Notes: generated by a model not told the origin, from the sequence alone. 7,505 nucleotides of DNA from an uncultured Clostridia bacterium (GCA_947624945.1 CANQMJ010000120.1:1-7505); one strand, 5' to 3'. Counted from the stretch's first letter, positions 1 to 6,005 are shown. Numbers and translations are program-made.

Positions 1-44
1 CCTACAAATAGGTTTTTGACAAGGGGGACTTTCTCGCAAGAAAG
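1..44. repeat. Terminal direct repeat, left copy (identical to 7462-7505)
   Basis: The first 44 bases recur exactly, in the same orientation, as the last 44 bases of the window. The copy begins with a short foldback (CCTA-CAAA-TAGG followed by five T) and runs into the left arm and loop of the long hairpin at 18-55. The right-hand copy stops at the window edge, part-way through the second arm. This is either the overlap of a circular sequence (unique length 7461) or two copies of a dispersed hairpin repeat at which an assembler stopped. The chromosomal gene content favours the second reading. Confidence 0.9.
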
Positions 45-55
45 TCCCCCTTGTC
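18..55. repeat. Perfect 17-bp hairpin with CGCA loop
   Basis: Positions 18-34 pair without a mismatch with 39-55, leaving a 4-base loop CGCA at 35-38. The stem contains runs of five G and five C. It is preceded by TTTTTGACAAG, a head that resembles the TTTTTGAAAAG preceding the second long hairpin (370-415). No gene ends nearby inside the window and no T-run follows on the plus strand, so a terminator role is not shown. A REP/MITE-like dispersed hairpin is my preferred reading (inference). Confidence 0.75.
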
Positions 56-60
56 GAACC

Positions 61-345
61 CGAAAGAGGCTCCCGTGCTGCGTCGATGTTATCCAGTCGG
101 CGGCAAGAAATTCCTCGGGGCTCCGACCGCGTTACCACTTCCTGCGAACAGCTCCCTCGCGACGTGTCGACTGCGCCGTCTAAGCGTCGTGTCTGCGTCC
201 GACGATGGACGCGCCGTCATCGCACGAGCACGGTGCGCGTAGGTGAAGCTGCGAAGCCTTACGGCGGCAGTTCGTCGCCGGTGCGCCGACCTGCGACACG
301 TTTCCGCTTCGCGGAAAGTGTGGGTGAAATACTGCGTCATTTGTA
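61..345 (+). repeat. Left copy of a modular intergenic repeat (modules C, B, A)
   Basis: This gene-free stretch has three blocks that recur inverted near the right end of the window. Block C (142-164) matches 7212-7234 exactly over 23 nt. Block B (221-267) matches 7070-7116 with about five mismatches in 47 nt, its first 20 nt from the 267 side being exact. Block A (267-322, 56 nt) matches 7142-7197, with 283-322 exact over 40 nt. Block A folds into two hairpins: GCAG/CTGC plus GTCG/CGAC (267-294), then ACAC and TTTCCGC around a TTC loop (296-321). Reading frames here exist on both strands at once, have no Shine-Dalgarno site and simply translate the repeat, so I reject them as genes. No promoter is visible upstream of this copy within the window. 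Confidence 0.8.
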
Positions 346-369
346 AAAAAGTTTTTGAAAAGAAAGGGG

Positions 370-415
370 TTCGGGGGAAGGAAAACTTTTCTCCAAAAGT
401 TTTCCTTCCCCCGAA
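370..415 (-). terminator. Perfect 21-bp hairpin, possible terminator of the minus-strand operon
   Basis: Positions 370-390 pair perfectly with 395-415 around a CTCC loop. It starts 16 nt beyond the stop codon of the minus-strand gene at 432-701, which is where a terminator would sit. The downstream side on that strand (CCCCTTTCTTTTC) is only moderately T-rich, so termination is plausible rather than certain. The stem is much longer than a usual intrinsic terminator, and its TTTTTGAAAAG head at 353-363 matches the head of the hairpin at 18-55. It may therefore be a dispersed repeat hairpin that also serves as terminator. Confidence 0.55.
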
Positions 416-431
416 AAACCCATATCCCTTC

Positions 432-701
432 CTACCACCGGCGCGGGAGGTCGGGGCAGATCTGATTTGATTTTACGGCTCTCACCTCGACAAAGCAGCC
501 GCATAGGGCGCACATGCCGTCGGAGAGGTGCTCGCACGACTTGCACACGCACAGCCGCTGCGAGTATTCCTCGCGCGAGCATTTCACGCTTTCGTCGAGC
601 GAGGCGATGTATTCGCGCACGGTCCTGTACACGCCGTTGCGGTCTATCTCGGAGAGGAGACAGCGGCGGCAGGGCTTGCGCTGCGATGAGTCTGAGTCCA
701 T
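432..701 (-). CDS. Cysteine-rich small protein, DUF6171-type
   Basis: An 89-residue protein with ten cysteines arranged as likely metal-binding pairs: C11-C14 (CRRC), C53-C56 (CKSC), C64-C67-C69 (CALCGC) and C82 before a proline. Between the first and second pairs (roughly 23-50) is a helical segment containing REYIASLDESVK. This order, a CRxC start, a middle helix, then C..C, CxLCGCFVE and a C-P end, matches the uncharacterised DUF6171 family of Clostridia as I know it. Function is unknown; a zinc or other metal ribbon is inference. The ATG at 699-701 lies one base beyond the stop of the arabinofuranosidase gene (TAA-T-ATG), and its GAAGG ribosome site lies inside that gene's last codons, so translation is probably coupled. 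It ends with TAG 16 nt before the 370-415 hairpin. Its reading frame runs antisense to no credible gene. Confidence 0.85.
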   Translation of the reverse strand: MDSDSSQRKPCRRCLLSEIDRNGVYRTVREYIASLDESVKCSREEYSQRLCVCKSCEHLSDGMCALCGCFVEVRAVKSNQICPDLPRRW

Positions 702-702
702 A

Positions 703-2181
703 TTACGCCTTCACGGTGAGCTTGACTACGCTGCACGCGGGGAGCGTGAACGACAGTCCCTCGTCCGTTATCTTCACGGAATCAAAATTCTCGACCTTTA
801 CGTTCTCGCCGCTCTCGAACGTGTTGAACGCGTCCATCTTGCCCGTCACGATCTCGCCCTCGACCGATGCGGGCTTCATGCCCACGAGTATCGCGTCGAT
901 GTCGTGCGCGTCGGTGCAGGAGAGGTTGCAGACCGTGATATTGACGTTGCCGTTCTCGTCCACGGACGCGGACTCGGACAGGTCGTCGACGCGGACTTCG
1001 TCCTCGACGCCGATCTTCCTCTTCTCGATGAAGCTGCCGAGAAGCGTCGCGTTCTGGTGGCAGGAGTACATCTTGAAGATGTGATACGTCGGAGTCAGTA
1101 TCATGCGCTCGCCGTCGGTGAGTATCACGGACTGGAGCACGTTGACGAGCTGCGCGATATTCGCCATCTTGACGCGGCGGCTGTGCTTGTTGAATATGTT
1201 GAGGTTGACGCCCGCGACGACGGCGTCGCGGATCGTGTTCTGCTGATAGAGGAAGCCGGGATTCGTGCCGGGCTCGACGTCGAACCAGTTGCCCCACTCG
1301 TCGACGATGAGCGCAACGCGTCCGCGCGGGTCATAGCGGTCCATGACGTGCTCGTGACCGGTGATGATGTTCTCCATCTGGAGCGTGCTCTTCATCGTGA
1401 GATACCACTCCTTCTCGTCGAAAGCGGTTGCGGAGCCCTTGTGCGACCAGTCGTGGCATATCGTGTAGTAGTGCAGGGACAGACCGTTCATGTGGTGTCC
1501 CGCCTCTTTCATCAAAACCTCGGTCCAGTTGACGTCGCCGCCCGACGGACCGCACGCGATCTTATAGAGTCTGTTCTCGCCGTAGTTGCGGCAGAACGTC
1601 GCGTAGCGGCGGTACACGTCGGCGTAATACTCGGGACGCATCGAACCTCCGCAGCCCCAGTTCTCGTTGCCGATAGCGAAGTAGCGGACGCCGAACGGTT
1701 CGGGATGACCGTTTTCGGCGCGCAGCGCCGTCATGGGCGACACGCCGTCGAAGTTGAGGTACTCGACCCACTCTGACATCTCCTGCACAGAGCCGGAGCC
1801 GACGTTGCCGTTTATGTACGGCTCGCAGCCGATCTGACGGCACAGCTCGAGGAACTCGTGTGTGCCGAAGCTGTTGTCCTCGGTCACATCGCCCCAGTTG
1901 GTGTTGACCATCTTCTTGCGGTTTTCCTTCGGTCCGATGCCGTCCATCCAGTGGTACTCGTCGGCGAAGCATCCGCCCGGCCAGCGCAGAACGGGCAGCT
2001 TCATGTCGGAGAGCGCCTTGACGATATCGGTGCGCATACCGCCCACGTTCGGTATCGGCGAGCCCTCGCCGACGAAAACGCCGTTATAGATGCAGCGTCC
2101 GAGATGCTCGGAAAAGTTTCCGTAGATGTTTTTCTCGATACGGCTCTGACGGTCGTAGGTGTTTATAACAAGCTTGCTCAT
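703..2181 (-). CDS. abfA: Intracellular alpha-L-arabinofuranosidase, glycoside hydrolase family 51
   Basis: A retaining exo-enzyme that releases terminal arabinofuranose from arabinan, arabinoxylan or arabino-oligosaccharides. The 492-residue length is normal for the bacterial AbfA type. An (alpha/beta)8 barrel occupies about 1-375 and the C-terminal beta domain about 376-492. Signature segments visible are YGNFSEHLGRCIYNG (20-34), LRWPGGCFAD (65-74), the acid/base glutamate E173 in GNENWGCGG, and the nucleophile E295 in VDEWGNWF. These positions are close to the E175/E294 pair of the Geobacillus stearothermophilus enzyme. There is no signal peptide, so it acts in the cytoplasm on imported oligosaccharides. 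The start ATG (2179-2181) follows AAAGGA at a 7-nt spacing. It is read from the promoter at 2230-2258 and followed at once by the DUF6171-type gene. The substrate is inferred from the family; some GH51 members have other specificities. Confidence 0.95.
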   Translation of the reverse strand: MSKLVINTYDRQSRIEKNIYGNFSEHLGRCIYNGVFVGEGSPIPNVGGMRTDIVKALSDMKLPVLRWPGGCFADEYHWMDGIGPKENRKKMVNTNWGDVTEDNSFGTHEFLELCRQIGCEPYINGNVGSGSVQEMSEWVEYLNFDGVSPMTALRAENGHPEPFGVRYFAIGNENWGCGGSMRPEYYADVYRRYATFCRNYGENRLYKIACGPSGGDVNWTEVLMKEAGHHMNGLSLHYYTICHDWSHKGSATAFDEKEWYLTMKSTLQMENIITGHEHVMDRYDPRGRVALIVDEWGNWFDVEPGTNPGFLYQQNTIRDAVVAGVNLNIFNKHSRRVKMANIAQLVNVLQSVILTDGERMILTPTYHIFKMYSCHQNATLLGSFIEKRKIGVEDEVRVDDLSESASVDENGNVNITVCNLSCTDAHDIDAILVGMKPASVEGEIVTGKMDAFNTFESGENVKVENFDSVKITDEGLSFTLPACSVVKLTVKA

Positions 2182-2229
2182 ATGATTATCCTTTCCCTGA
2201 GCATGTGTTGGGCGCCTTGCGCCATTTTC

Positions 2230-2258
2230 ATTTTACCCGATACGCACACTTTTGTCAA
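2230..2258 (-). promoter_or_regulatory. Sigma-A promoter of the GH51 operon
   Basis: On the minus strand TTGACA (2253-2258) and TAAAAT (2230-2235) are separated by exactly 17 bp. Transcription would begin near 2223, about 40 nt before the start codon. A small foldback, GGCGC-loop-GCGCC at 2211-2223, lies right at the expected RNA 5' end and could be an operator or an mRNA-stabilising hairpin; its role is unproven. Confidence 0.8.
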
Positions 2259-2356
2259 CCGCATACGGCGACTTTTGAGGAATAATATTAAAAATTATAT
2301 CTTCGACGCGTACTTTTTGTGACTTTATCGGAGCGCCGTTTTTTTATCCGCGGTAC

Positions 2357-2385
2357 TTGATATAAGGTCCCGATTGTTGTATACT
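2357..2385 (+). promoter_or_regulatory. Sigma-A promoter of the flavo-diiron gene
   Basis: TTGATA (2357-2362) and TATACT (2380-2385) are 17 bp apart, giving an RNA start near 2392, 30 nt before the ATG at 2422. It is divergent to the GH51 promoter, with about 100 bp of AT-rich DNA between them (AATAATATTAAAAATTATAT at 2281-2300). An upstream in-frame TTG at 2374 falls inside this promoter's spacer, so it cannot be the translation start. Confidence 0.8.
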
Positions 2386-2421
2386 TATAAAAGTAAAAAA
2401 CCACATGCGGAGGCATATAAA

Positions 2422-4224
2422 ATGAATATCACGAAAGACATAACTTATATCGGCGTCAACGACCACAAGATCGACCTTTTCGAGGGTCAGTACAAGGTGC
2501 CGAACGGCATGGCGTACAACTCGTACATGATATGCGGCCCGAAAATAGCTGTCATGGACACCGTCGACGCGCGCTTCGTACACGAATGGCTCGATAAGCT
2601 CGACGCCGCGCTCGGCGGCAGAAAGCCCGACTACCTCGTCGTGCAGCACATGGAGCCCGACCACAGCTCCGGCATCGAAATGTTCGCTAAAACGTATCCG
2701 TCGGCAGAGATAGTGTCGTCGGCGAAAGCGTTCGCGATGATGGGTCAGTTCTTCGGCGCCGAATTCGAGGACCGCAGAGTCGTGATAAAAGACGGCGACA
2801 CGCTCGAACTCGGCGAGCATACGCTGCACTTCGTCGGCGCGCCGATGGTGCACTGGCCCGAGGTCATCGTCACATACGACGACAAGGACAAGGTACTCTT
2901 CTCCGCCGACGGTTTCGGCAAGTTCGGCGCACTCGACGTCAAAGGCGGCGAGGAGGACGACTGGGCATGCGAGGCACGCCGCTACTATGTCGGCATCGTG
3001 GGCAAATACGGCGCGCAGGTGCAGGCGCTGCTCAAAAAGGCGGCGGGACTCGACATAGAAAAGATCTGCCCGCTCCACGGTCCCGTGCTGACCGAAAATC
3101 TCGGCTACTACATCAACCTTTATAACATCTGGTCGTCGTACGGCGTCGAGAGCGAGGGCATAATGATCGCTTACACGTCCGTGTACGGTCACACGAAGGA
3201 AGCGGTCGAAAAGCTGGCGGACAAGCTCCGCGCAAAGGGCTGCCCGAAGGTGGTCGTGACCGATCTTGCGCGCTCCGACATGGCGGAGGCGGTCGAGGAC
3301 GCGTTCCGCTACGGCAAGATAGTGCTCGCGACGACGACGTACAACGCGGAGATATTCCCCTTCATGCGCGAGTTCATTAACCATCTCGTCGAGCGCGGCT
3401 GGCGCGACCGCAGAGTCGGCATAATCGAAAACGGCTCGTGGGCGCCGCTCGCGGCAAAAACTATAAAGAAAATGCTGGAACCGTGCAAGAATATCACGTA
3501 CACGGACGCGACCGTGACTATCCGCTCCGCACTCGACGCGTCCTCGTCAGGATCGCTCGAGGCGATGTCGGAGGAACTGTGCCGCGACTACATCGCGCAG
3601 AGCGGCAAGACGGCGAACAAGCACGATATGAAGGCACTGTTCAACATCGGCTACGGACTTTACGTCGTGACGTCGAGCGACGGCAAGCGCGACAACGGGC
3701 TCATCGTCAACACCGTATGCCAGCTCACGAGCACGCCGAACCGCGTCGCGGTGACGATAAATAAGGAAAACTATTCGCACCACATCATAAAGCAGACGGG
3801 CAAGATGAACGTGTGCTGCCTGTCGGTCGAGGCTCCGTTCTCGGTGTTCGAGTGCTTCGGGTTCCGTTCGGGACGCAGCGTCGACAAGTTCGAGGGCTGG
3901 GAGAAGCTGTACTCCGACAACGGACTTGTGTTCCTGCCGCGCTACATCAACTCGTTTATGTCGCTCAAGGTCGAGGACTACGTCGACCTCGGCACGCACG
4001 GCATGTTCATATGCTCGGTGACGGAGGCGCGCGTCATCTCCGACGCGGAGACGATGACGTACACGTACTATCAGAAGAACGTGAAGCCGAGGCCGAAGAC
4101 AGAGGGCAAGCGCGGATTTGTGTGCAAGGTGTGCGGATACGTGTACGAGGGCGACGTTCTGCCCGACGATTTCGTGTGTCCGCTGTGCAAGCACGGAGCC
4201 GCCGATTTCGAGCCGGTAGGGTAA
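2422..4224 (+). CDS. Flavo-diiron protein fused to flavin reductase and rubredoxin (FprA-Hrb type O2/NO reductase)
   Basis: A 600-residue soluble protein expected to reduce O2 to water and/or NO to N2O using NAD(P)H-derived electrons, protecting an anaerobe. Domains in order: metallo-beta-lactamase-like diiron core (about 1-245), flavodoxin-like FMN domain (246-385, FMN loop TSVYGHT at 252-258), flavin reductase-like domain (about 402-550) and a short rubredoxin (566-600). Iron ligands are complete: H76, E78, D80, H81 (HMEPDH), H144, D163 and H219. The gaps H81-X62-H144-X18-D163 equal those of the classical rubredoxin:oxygen oxidoreductase. Rubredoxin cysteines are C568, C571, C586 and C589; the loop between the pairs is shorter than in free-standing rubredoxins. 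The last two domains together resemble Moorella Hrb, the separate electron donor of FprA, so this is a natural FprA-Hrb fusion. The ATG at 2422 follows GGAGG by 8 nt. O2 versus NO preference cannot be read from sequence. Confidence 0.95.
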   Translation: MNITKDITYIGVNDHKIDLFEGQYKVPNGMAYNSYMICGPKIAVMDTVDARFVHEWLDKLDAALGGRKPDYLVVQHMEPDHSSGIEMFAKTYPSAEIVSSAKAFAMMGQFFGAEFEDRRVVIKDGDTLELGEHTLHFVGAPMVHWPEVIVTYDDKDKVLFSADGFGKFGALDVKGGEEDDWACEARRYYVGIVGKYGAQVQALLKKAAGLDIEKICPLHGPVLTENLGYYINLYNIWSSYGVESEGIMIAYTSVYGHTKEAVEKLADKLRAKGCPKVVVTDLARSDMAEAVEDAFRYGKIVLATTTYNAEIFPFMREFINHLVERGWRDRRVGIIENGSWAPLAAKTIKKMLEPCKNITYTDATVTIRSALDASSSGSLEAMSEELCRDYIAQSGKTANKHDMKALFNIGYGLYVVTSSDGKRDNGLIVNTVCQLTSTPNRVAVTINKENYSHHIIKQTGKMNVCCLSVEAPFSVFECFGFRSGRSVDKFEGWEKLYSDNGLVFLPRYINSFMSLKVEDYVDLGTHGMFICSVTEARVISDAETMTYTYYQKNVKPRPKTEGKRGFVCKVCGYVYEGDVLPDDFVCPLCKHGAADFEPVG

Positions 4225-4285
4225 ACGATAAGGGACGAAAAAGCGCGGAATTGCGGCGTGCTGACGTGCAATTTGCAAAAATCGC

Positions 4286-4314
4286 TTGACATTCGGCGCC
4301 GATTGTGGTAAAAT
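4286..4314 (+). promoter_or_regulatory. Sigma-A promoter of the rpsF-ssb-rpsR operon
   Basis: TTGACA (4286-4291) and TAAAAT (4309-4314) have a 17-bp spacer, predicting an RNA start near 4321 and a leader of about 93 nt. I see no convincing terminator for the flavo-diiron gene in the 61 bp before this promoter, so some read-through is possible. Confidence 0.85.
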
Positions 4315-4320
4315 CCCCGT

Positions 4321-4413
4321 GTCACGGGAGTATTTTTCAAATCCCCGTGCTCCTTACCGCCGTAAATAAAAAATATAGGACGGCGGTCAACAGTCCATGA
4401 GGAGGTTATAAAC
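4321..4413 (+). promoter_or_regulatory. rpsF leader: Structured rpsF leader, candidate autoregulatory element
   Basis: Two hairpins are visible: CACGGG/CCCGTG (4323-4328 with 4344-4349) and an 8-bp stem ACCGCCGT/ACGGCGGT (4356-4363 with 4380-4387). Between them CTCCT (4350-4354) is complementary to AGGAG (4400-4404) in the Shine-Dalgarno site of rpsF. Pairing these would enclose the second hairpin and hide the ribosome site. The S6:S18 complex is known to bind rpsF leaders in many bacteria through a stem with a CCG element, and CCG trinucleotides occur here at 4357-4359 and 4360-4362. That this leader is such a site is inference from operon identity and fold. The ribosome site itself is GGAGG (4401-4405), 8 nt before ATG. 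Confidence 0.5.
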
Positions 4414-4893
4414 ATGGCAAACGCAAAGAACACCTACGAGGTGCTGTACGCGCTCTCTCTCAAAAACGGAGAAGAGACAGCGCAGGCGACGTCGGAGAGA
4501 CTGAAGGGTCTTATCGAGGCAAACGCCGAGATCGTCGCCGTCGACGTATGGGGCAAGCGCAGACTTGCATACCCCATCAACTATGAAAATGAGGGCTACT
4601 ACGTTCTCATCTACTTCCGCTCCGCGCCCGATTTCGTCGCAGAGCTCAACCGTGTCCTCGGCATCACGGAGGACGCGCTCCGCTACATCGTCCTTTCCGT
4701 CGACGAGAAGAAGCAGACCATAAACGTGCGTCACGGTGCGCCCGAGGTCGTCGAGTCCGTCGATACGGAAGATGTGACCGAGACGGTCGAGGAAGCTCCC
4801 GCAGCTGAAACCGAAGCGGAAGAAACAGAGGCTCCTGCGGCGGAGGAAGCTCCCGCAGAGGCAGCGGAAGAGACTGAGACGGCAGCCGAATAA
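4414..4893 (+). CDS. rpsF: 30S ribosomal protein S6 with long acidic tail
   Basis: Binds S18 and the central domain of 16S rRNA in the small subunit platform. Residues 6-106 form the S6 fold: YEVLYALS (8-15), the signature WGKRRLAYPI (46-55), GYYVLIYF (61-68) and LRYIVLSVDE (89-98). Total length is 159; S6 is commonly about 95-135 residues. The extra part is residues 111-159, made almost only of E, A, T, V, P, D and S, with no lysine or arginine and repeated EEAPA/EAEET-like units. Such tails are known in S6 (E. coli S6 is post-translationally glutamylated), but this one is long and probably disordered. It is first in the operon, with a leader that may mediate feedback. The stop is 12 nt before the ssb start. 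Confidence 0.97.
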   Translation: MANAKNTYEVLYALSLKNGEETAQATSERLKGLIEANAEIVAVDVWGKRRLAYPINYENEGYYVLIYFRSAPDFVAELNRVLGITEDALRYIVLSVDEKKQTINVRHGAPEVVESVDTEDVTETVEEAPAAETEAEETEAPAAEEAPAEAAEETETAAE

Positions 4894-4905
4894 CGGAGGC
4901 ATAAA

Positions 4906-5388
4906 TTGGCAAACTTTAACCTGAACAAAGTGATACTCGGGGGCAGACTTACCGCCGATCCCGAACTTAAAATGACGCAGTCCAACGTCCCCGTTACTTC
5001 GTTCACGATAGCAGTAAACAAGCGCTCGCGTTCGGGCGACGACGGTCAGCCGCAGGCGGACTTCATCGACTGTGTCGCGTGGCGCGAAAGAGCCGAATTC
5101 ATCACCCGCTACTTCCATCGCGGCAGCTCCATCTGCATCGAGGGATCGCTGCAGAAGCGCACATGGACTGATCAGCAGGGTCAGAAGCGCTATACGGTCG
5201 AGGTAGTCGTTGACAACACGCACTTCGTCGACTCTCGCGCCGAATCCGGCAACACATACGGCGGCAGCCAGCAGTCGTCGTATACGCCCGACACGTACGG
5301 CGCACCGTCGTACACGGGCGGCGGCAGCGCGAACACTCCCGCGCCCCGCTTTGAGGAGATATCGGACGACGACGATCTCCCGTTCTGA
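4906..5388 (+). CDS. ssb: Single-stranded DNA-binding protein
   Basis: Coats single-stranded DNA in replication, recombination and repair. The 160-residue length is typical. The OB fold spans about 4-108 (NKVILGGRLTADPEL, DFIDCVAWRERAEF, IEGSLQKRTW), with aromatic residues W59, W87 and F70 in the expected positions. A glycine, serine, tyrosine and threonine-rich linker (112-147) leads to the acidic tip DDDDLPF (154-160), which recruits partner proteins. The start is TTG at 4906: GGAGG (4895-4899) sits 6 nt upstream, and the following residues ANFNLNKV match the family N-terminus, so no ATG is needed. The gene lies 12 nt after rpsF and 27 nt before rpsR, the classical order in Bacillota. Confidence 0.97.
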   Translation: MANFNLNKVILGGRLTADPELKMTQSNVPVTSFTIAVNKRSRSGDDGQPQADFIDCVAWRERAEFITRYFHRGSSICIEGSLQKRTWTDQQGQKRYTVEVVVDNTHFVDSRAESGNTYGGSQQSSYTPDTYGAPSYTGGGSANTPAPRFEEISDDDDLPF

Positions 5389-5415
5389 AAACTAAAGAAA
5401 GGTTAGGCAAACATA

Positions 5416-5730
5416 ATGGATAACAATCAGGAAATGACGCCGAAGGCGGAAGTAAAGCCCGAGGCTAAGACCGAAGCTAAAACGGAAGGCACGGGACGTC
5501 AGTACCGTCAGCCGCAGAGAAGACGCAAGAAGGTTTGCGTATTCTGCCAGGAGAAGATCGAGCACATCGACTACAAGGACACGGCTCGTCTGCGCAAGTT
5601 CGTTTCTCCCGAGCGCTCGAAGATATATCCGAGACGCGTCACCGGCACGTGCGCTAAGCATCAGCGTCAGCTCACGCTCGCGATCAAGCAGTCGAGGCAG
5701 ATGGCATTGATGCCCTACGTCACCGACTAA
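5416..5730 (+). CDS. rpsR: 30S ribosomal protein S18, zinc-binding form with charged N-terminal extension
   Basis: Partner of S6 in the small-subunit platform. The conserved core is residues 37-104 (KKVCVFCQEK, IDYKDTARLRKFVS, KIYPRRVTGTCAKHQRQL, AIKQSRQMALMPY). C41, C44, C79 and H82 form the zinc-site pattern of the C+ form of S18, so this genome does not rely on the zinc-free form at this locus. Residues 7-27 are an extension of alternating K, E, A, P and T with a repeated EAKTE unit, absent from most S18 proteins. It is preceded by AAAGG and TTAGG rather than a strong GGAGG; the AGG at 5405-5407, 8 nt before ATG, is the likely ribosome site. A weak foldback TCACC/GGTGA straddles the stop codon, and T6 at 5745-5750 begins the repeat region. 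Confidence 0.97.
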   Translation: MDNNQEMTPKAEVKPEAKTEAKTEGTGRQYRQPQRRRKKVCVFCQEKIEHIDYKDTARLRKFVSPERSKIYPRRVTGTCAKHQRQLTLAIKQSRQMALMPYVTD

Positions 5731-5742
5731 GGTGAGCTTTGG

Positions 5743-5930
5743 GATTTTTTGCGTCCCTGCTTCGTTGCAGCCGCTCGCAATACGGATAGTATTGCTTCGC
5801 GTCTGCGCCTCGCATTGACTGCAAAAAATCTCCAAAGGGTGAAGATTTTGCGGTTTCTGCATCGTTACGCTCCCTCACAATACGTATAGTATTGCGTCGC
5901 GTCTGCGCCTCGTATTGACTGCAAAAAATC
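5743..5930. repeat. Two tandem ~100-bp units bounded by inverted repeats
   Basis: Unit 1 (5743-5830) begins GATTTTTTGC and ends GCAAAAAATC, a perfect 10-bp inverted repeat. Unit 2 (5844-5930) begins GATTTTGC and ends with the same GCAAAAAATC. The 3' halves are in register at exactly 100 bp (5778-5830 versus 5878-5930) and differ at only a few positions. Inside unit 1 are three small hairpins: CTGC/GCAG (5756-5770), GCAATAC/GTATTGC (centred on 5786) and TGCG/CGCA (about 5804-5814), giving a cloverleaf-like fold closed by the terminal repeat. A GGGTGAA-like sequence follows each unit (5837-5843 and 5938-5944). Frames translating through it have no ribosome site. It looks like a non-coding repeat (REP- or MITE-like); the family is unknown to me. 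Confidence 0.8.
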
Positions 5931-5945
5931 ACCGGGAGGGTGAAG

Positions 5946-5977
5946 CATTGCGTGAACGGCGCATCGCCGACTGCAAT
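5946..5977. repeat. Foldback after the tandem units, possible degenerate third unit
   Basis: ATTGC (5947-5951) pairs with GCAAT (5973-5977), enclosing a perfect CGGCG-CAT-CGCCG hairpin (5957-5969). GGGTGAAG precedes it and AAAAAATC follows at 5990-5997, as in the two full units. It may be a shortened or rearranged third unit. No open reading frame or promoter is evident. Confidence 0.45.
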
Positions 5978-6005
5978 ATCTTCGCTCGAAAAAATCATTT
6001 ACGGC

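Noticed and set aside
51..346. Open frames on both strands in the left repeat region (51-242, 86-346, and 89-340 minus)
   Set aside because: They overlap on opposite strands, lack Shine-Dalgarno sites and are translations of the repeat modules. The minus frame recurs in part at 7054-7357 only because the DNA repeats.
514..1776. A 420-residue open frame antisense to the GH51 gene
   Set aside because: It is the shadow of a GC-rich gene on the opposite strand; the GH51 frame has full family motifs, a promoter and a ribosome site.
2374..2421. N-terminal extension of the flavo-diiron protein from TTG at 2374
   Set aside because: The TTG lies between the -35 and -10 boxes and upstream of the expected RNA start; ATG 2422 has GGAGG at 8 nt.
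2344..3384. A 346-residue minus-strand frame over the flavo-diiron gene
   Set aside because: Antisense shadow rich in R, V, H and A with no domain signal; the plus-strand protein is unmistakable.
5743..5977. CRISPR-like array from the regularly spaced repeats
   Set aside because: Only two full units of about 100 bp, with no short identical repeats alternating with unique spacers and no cas genes.
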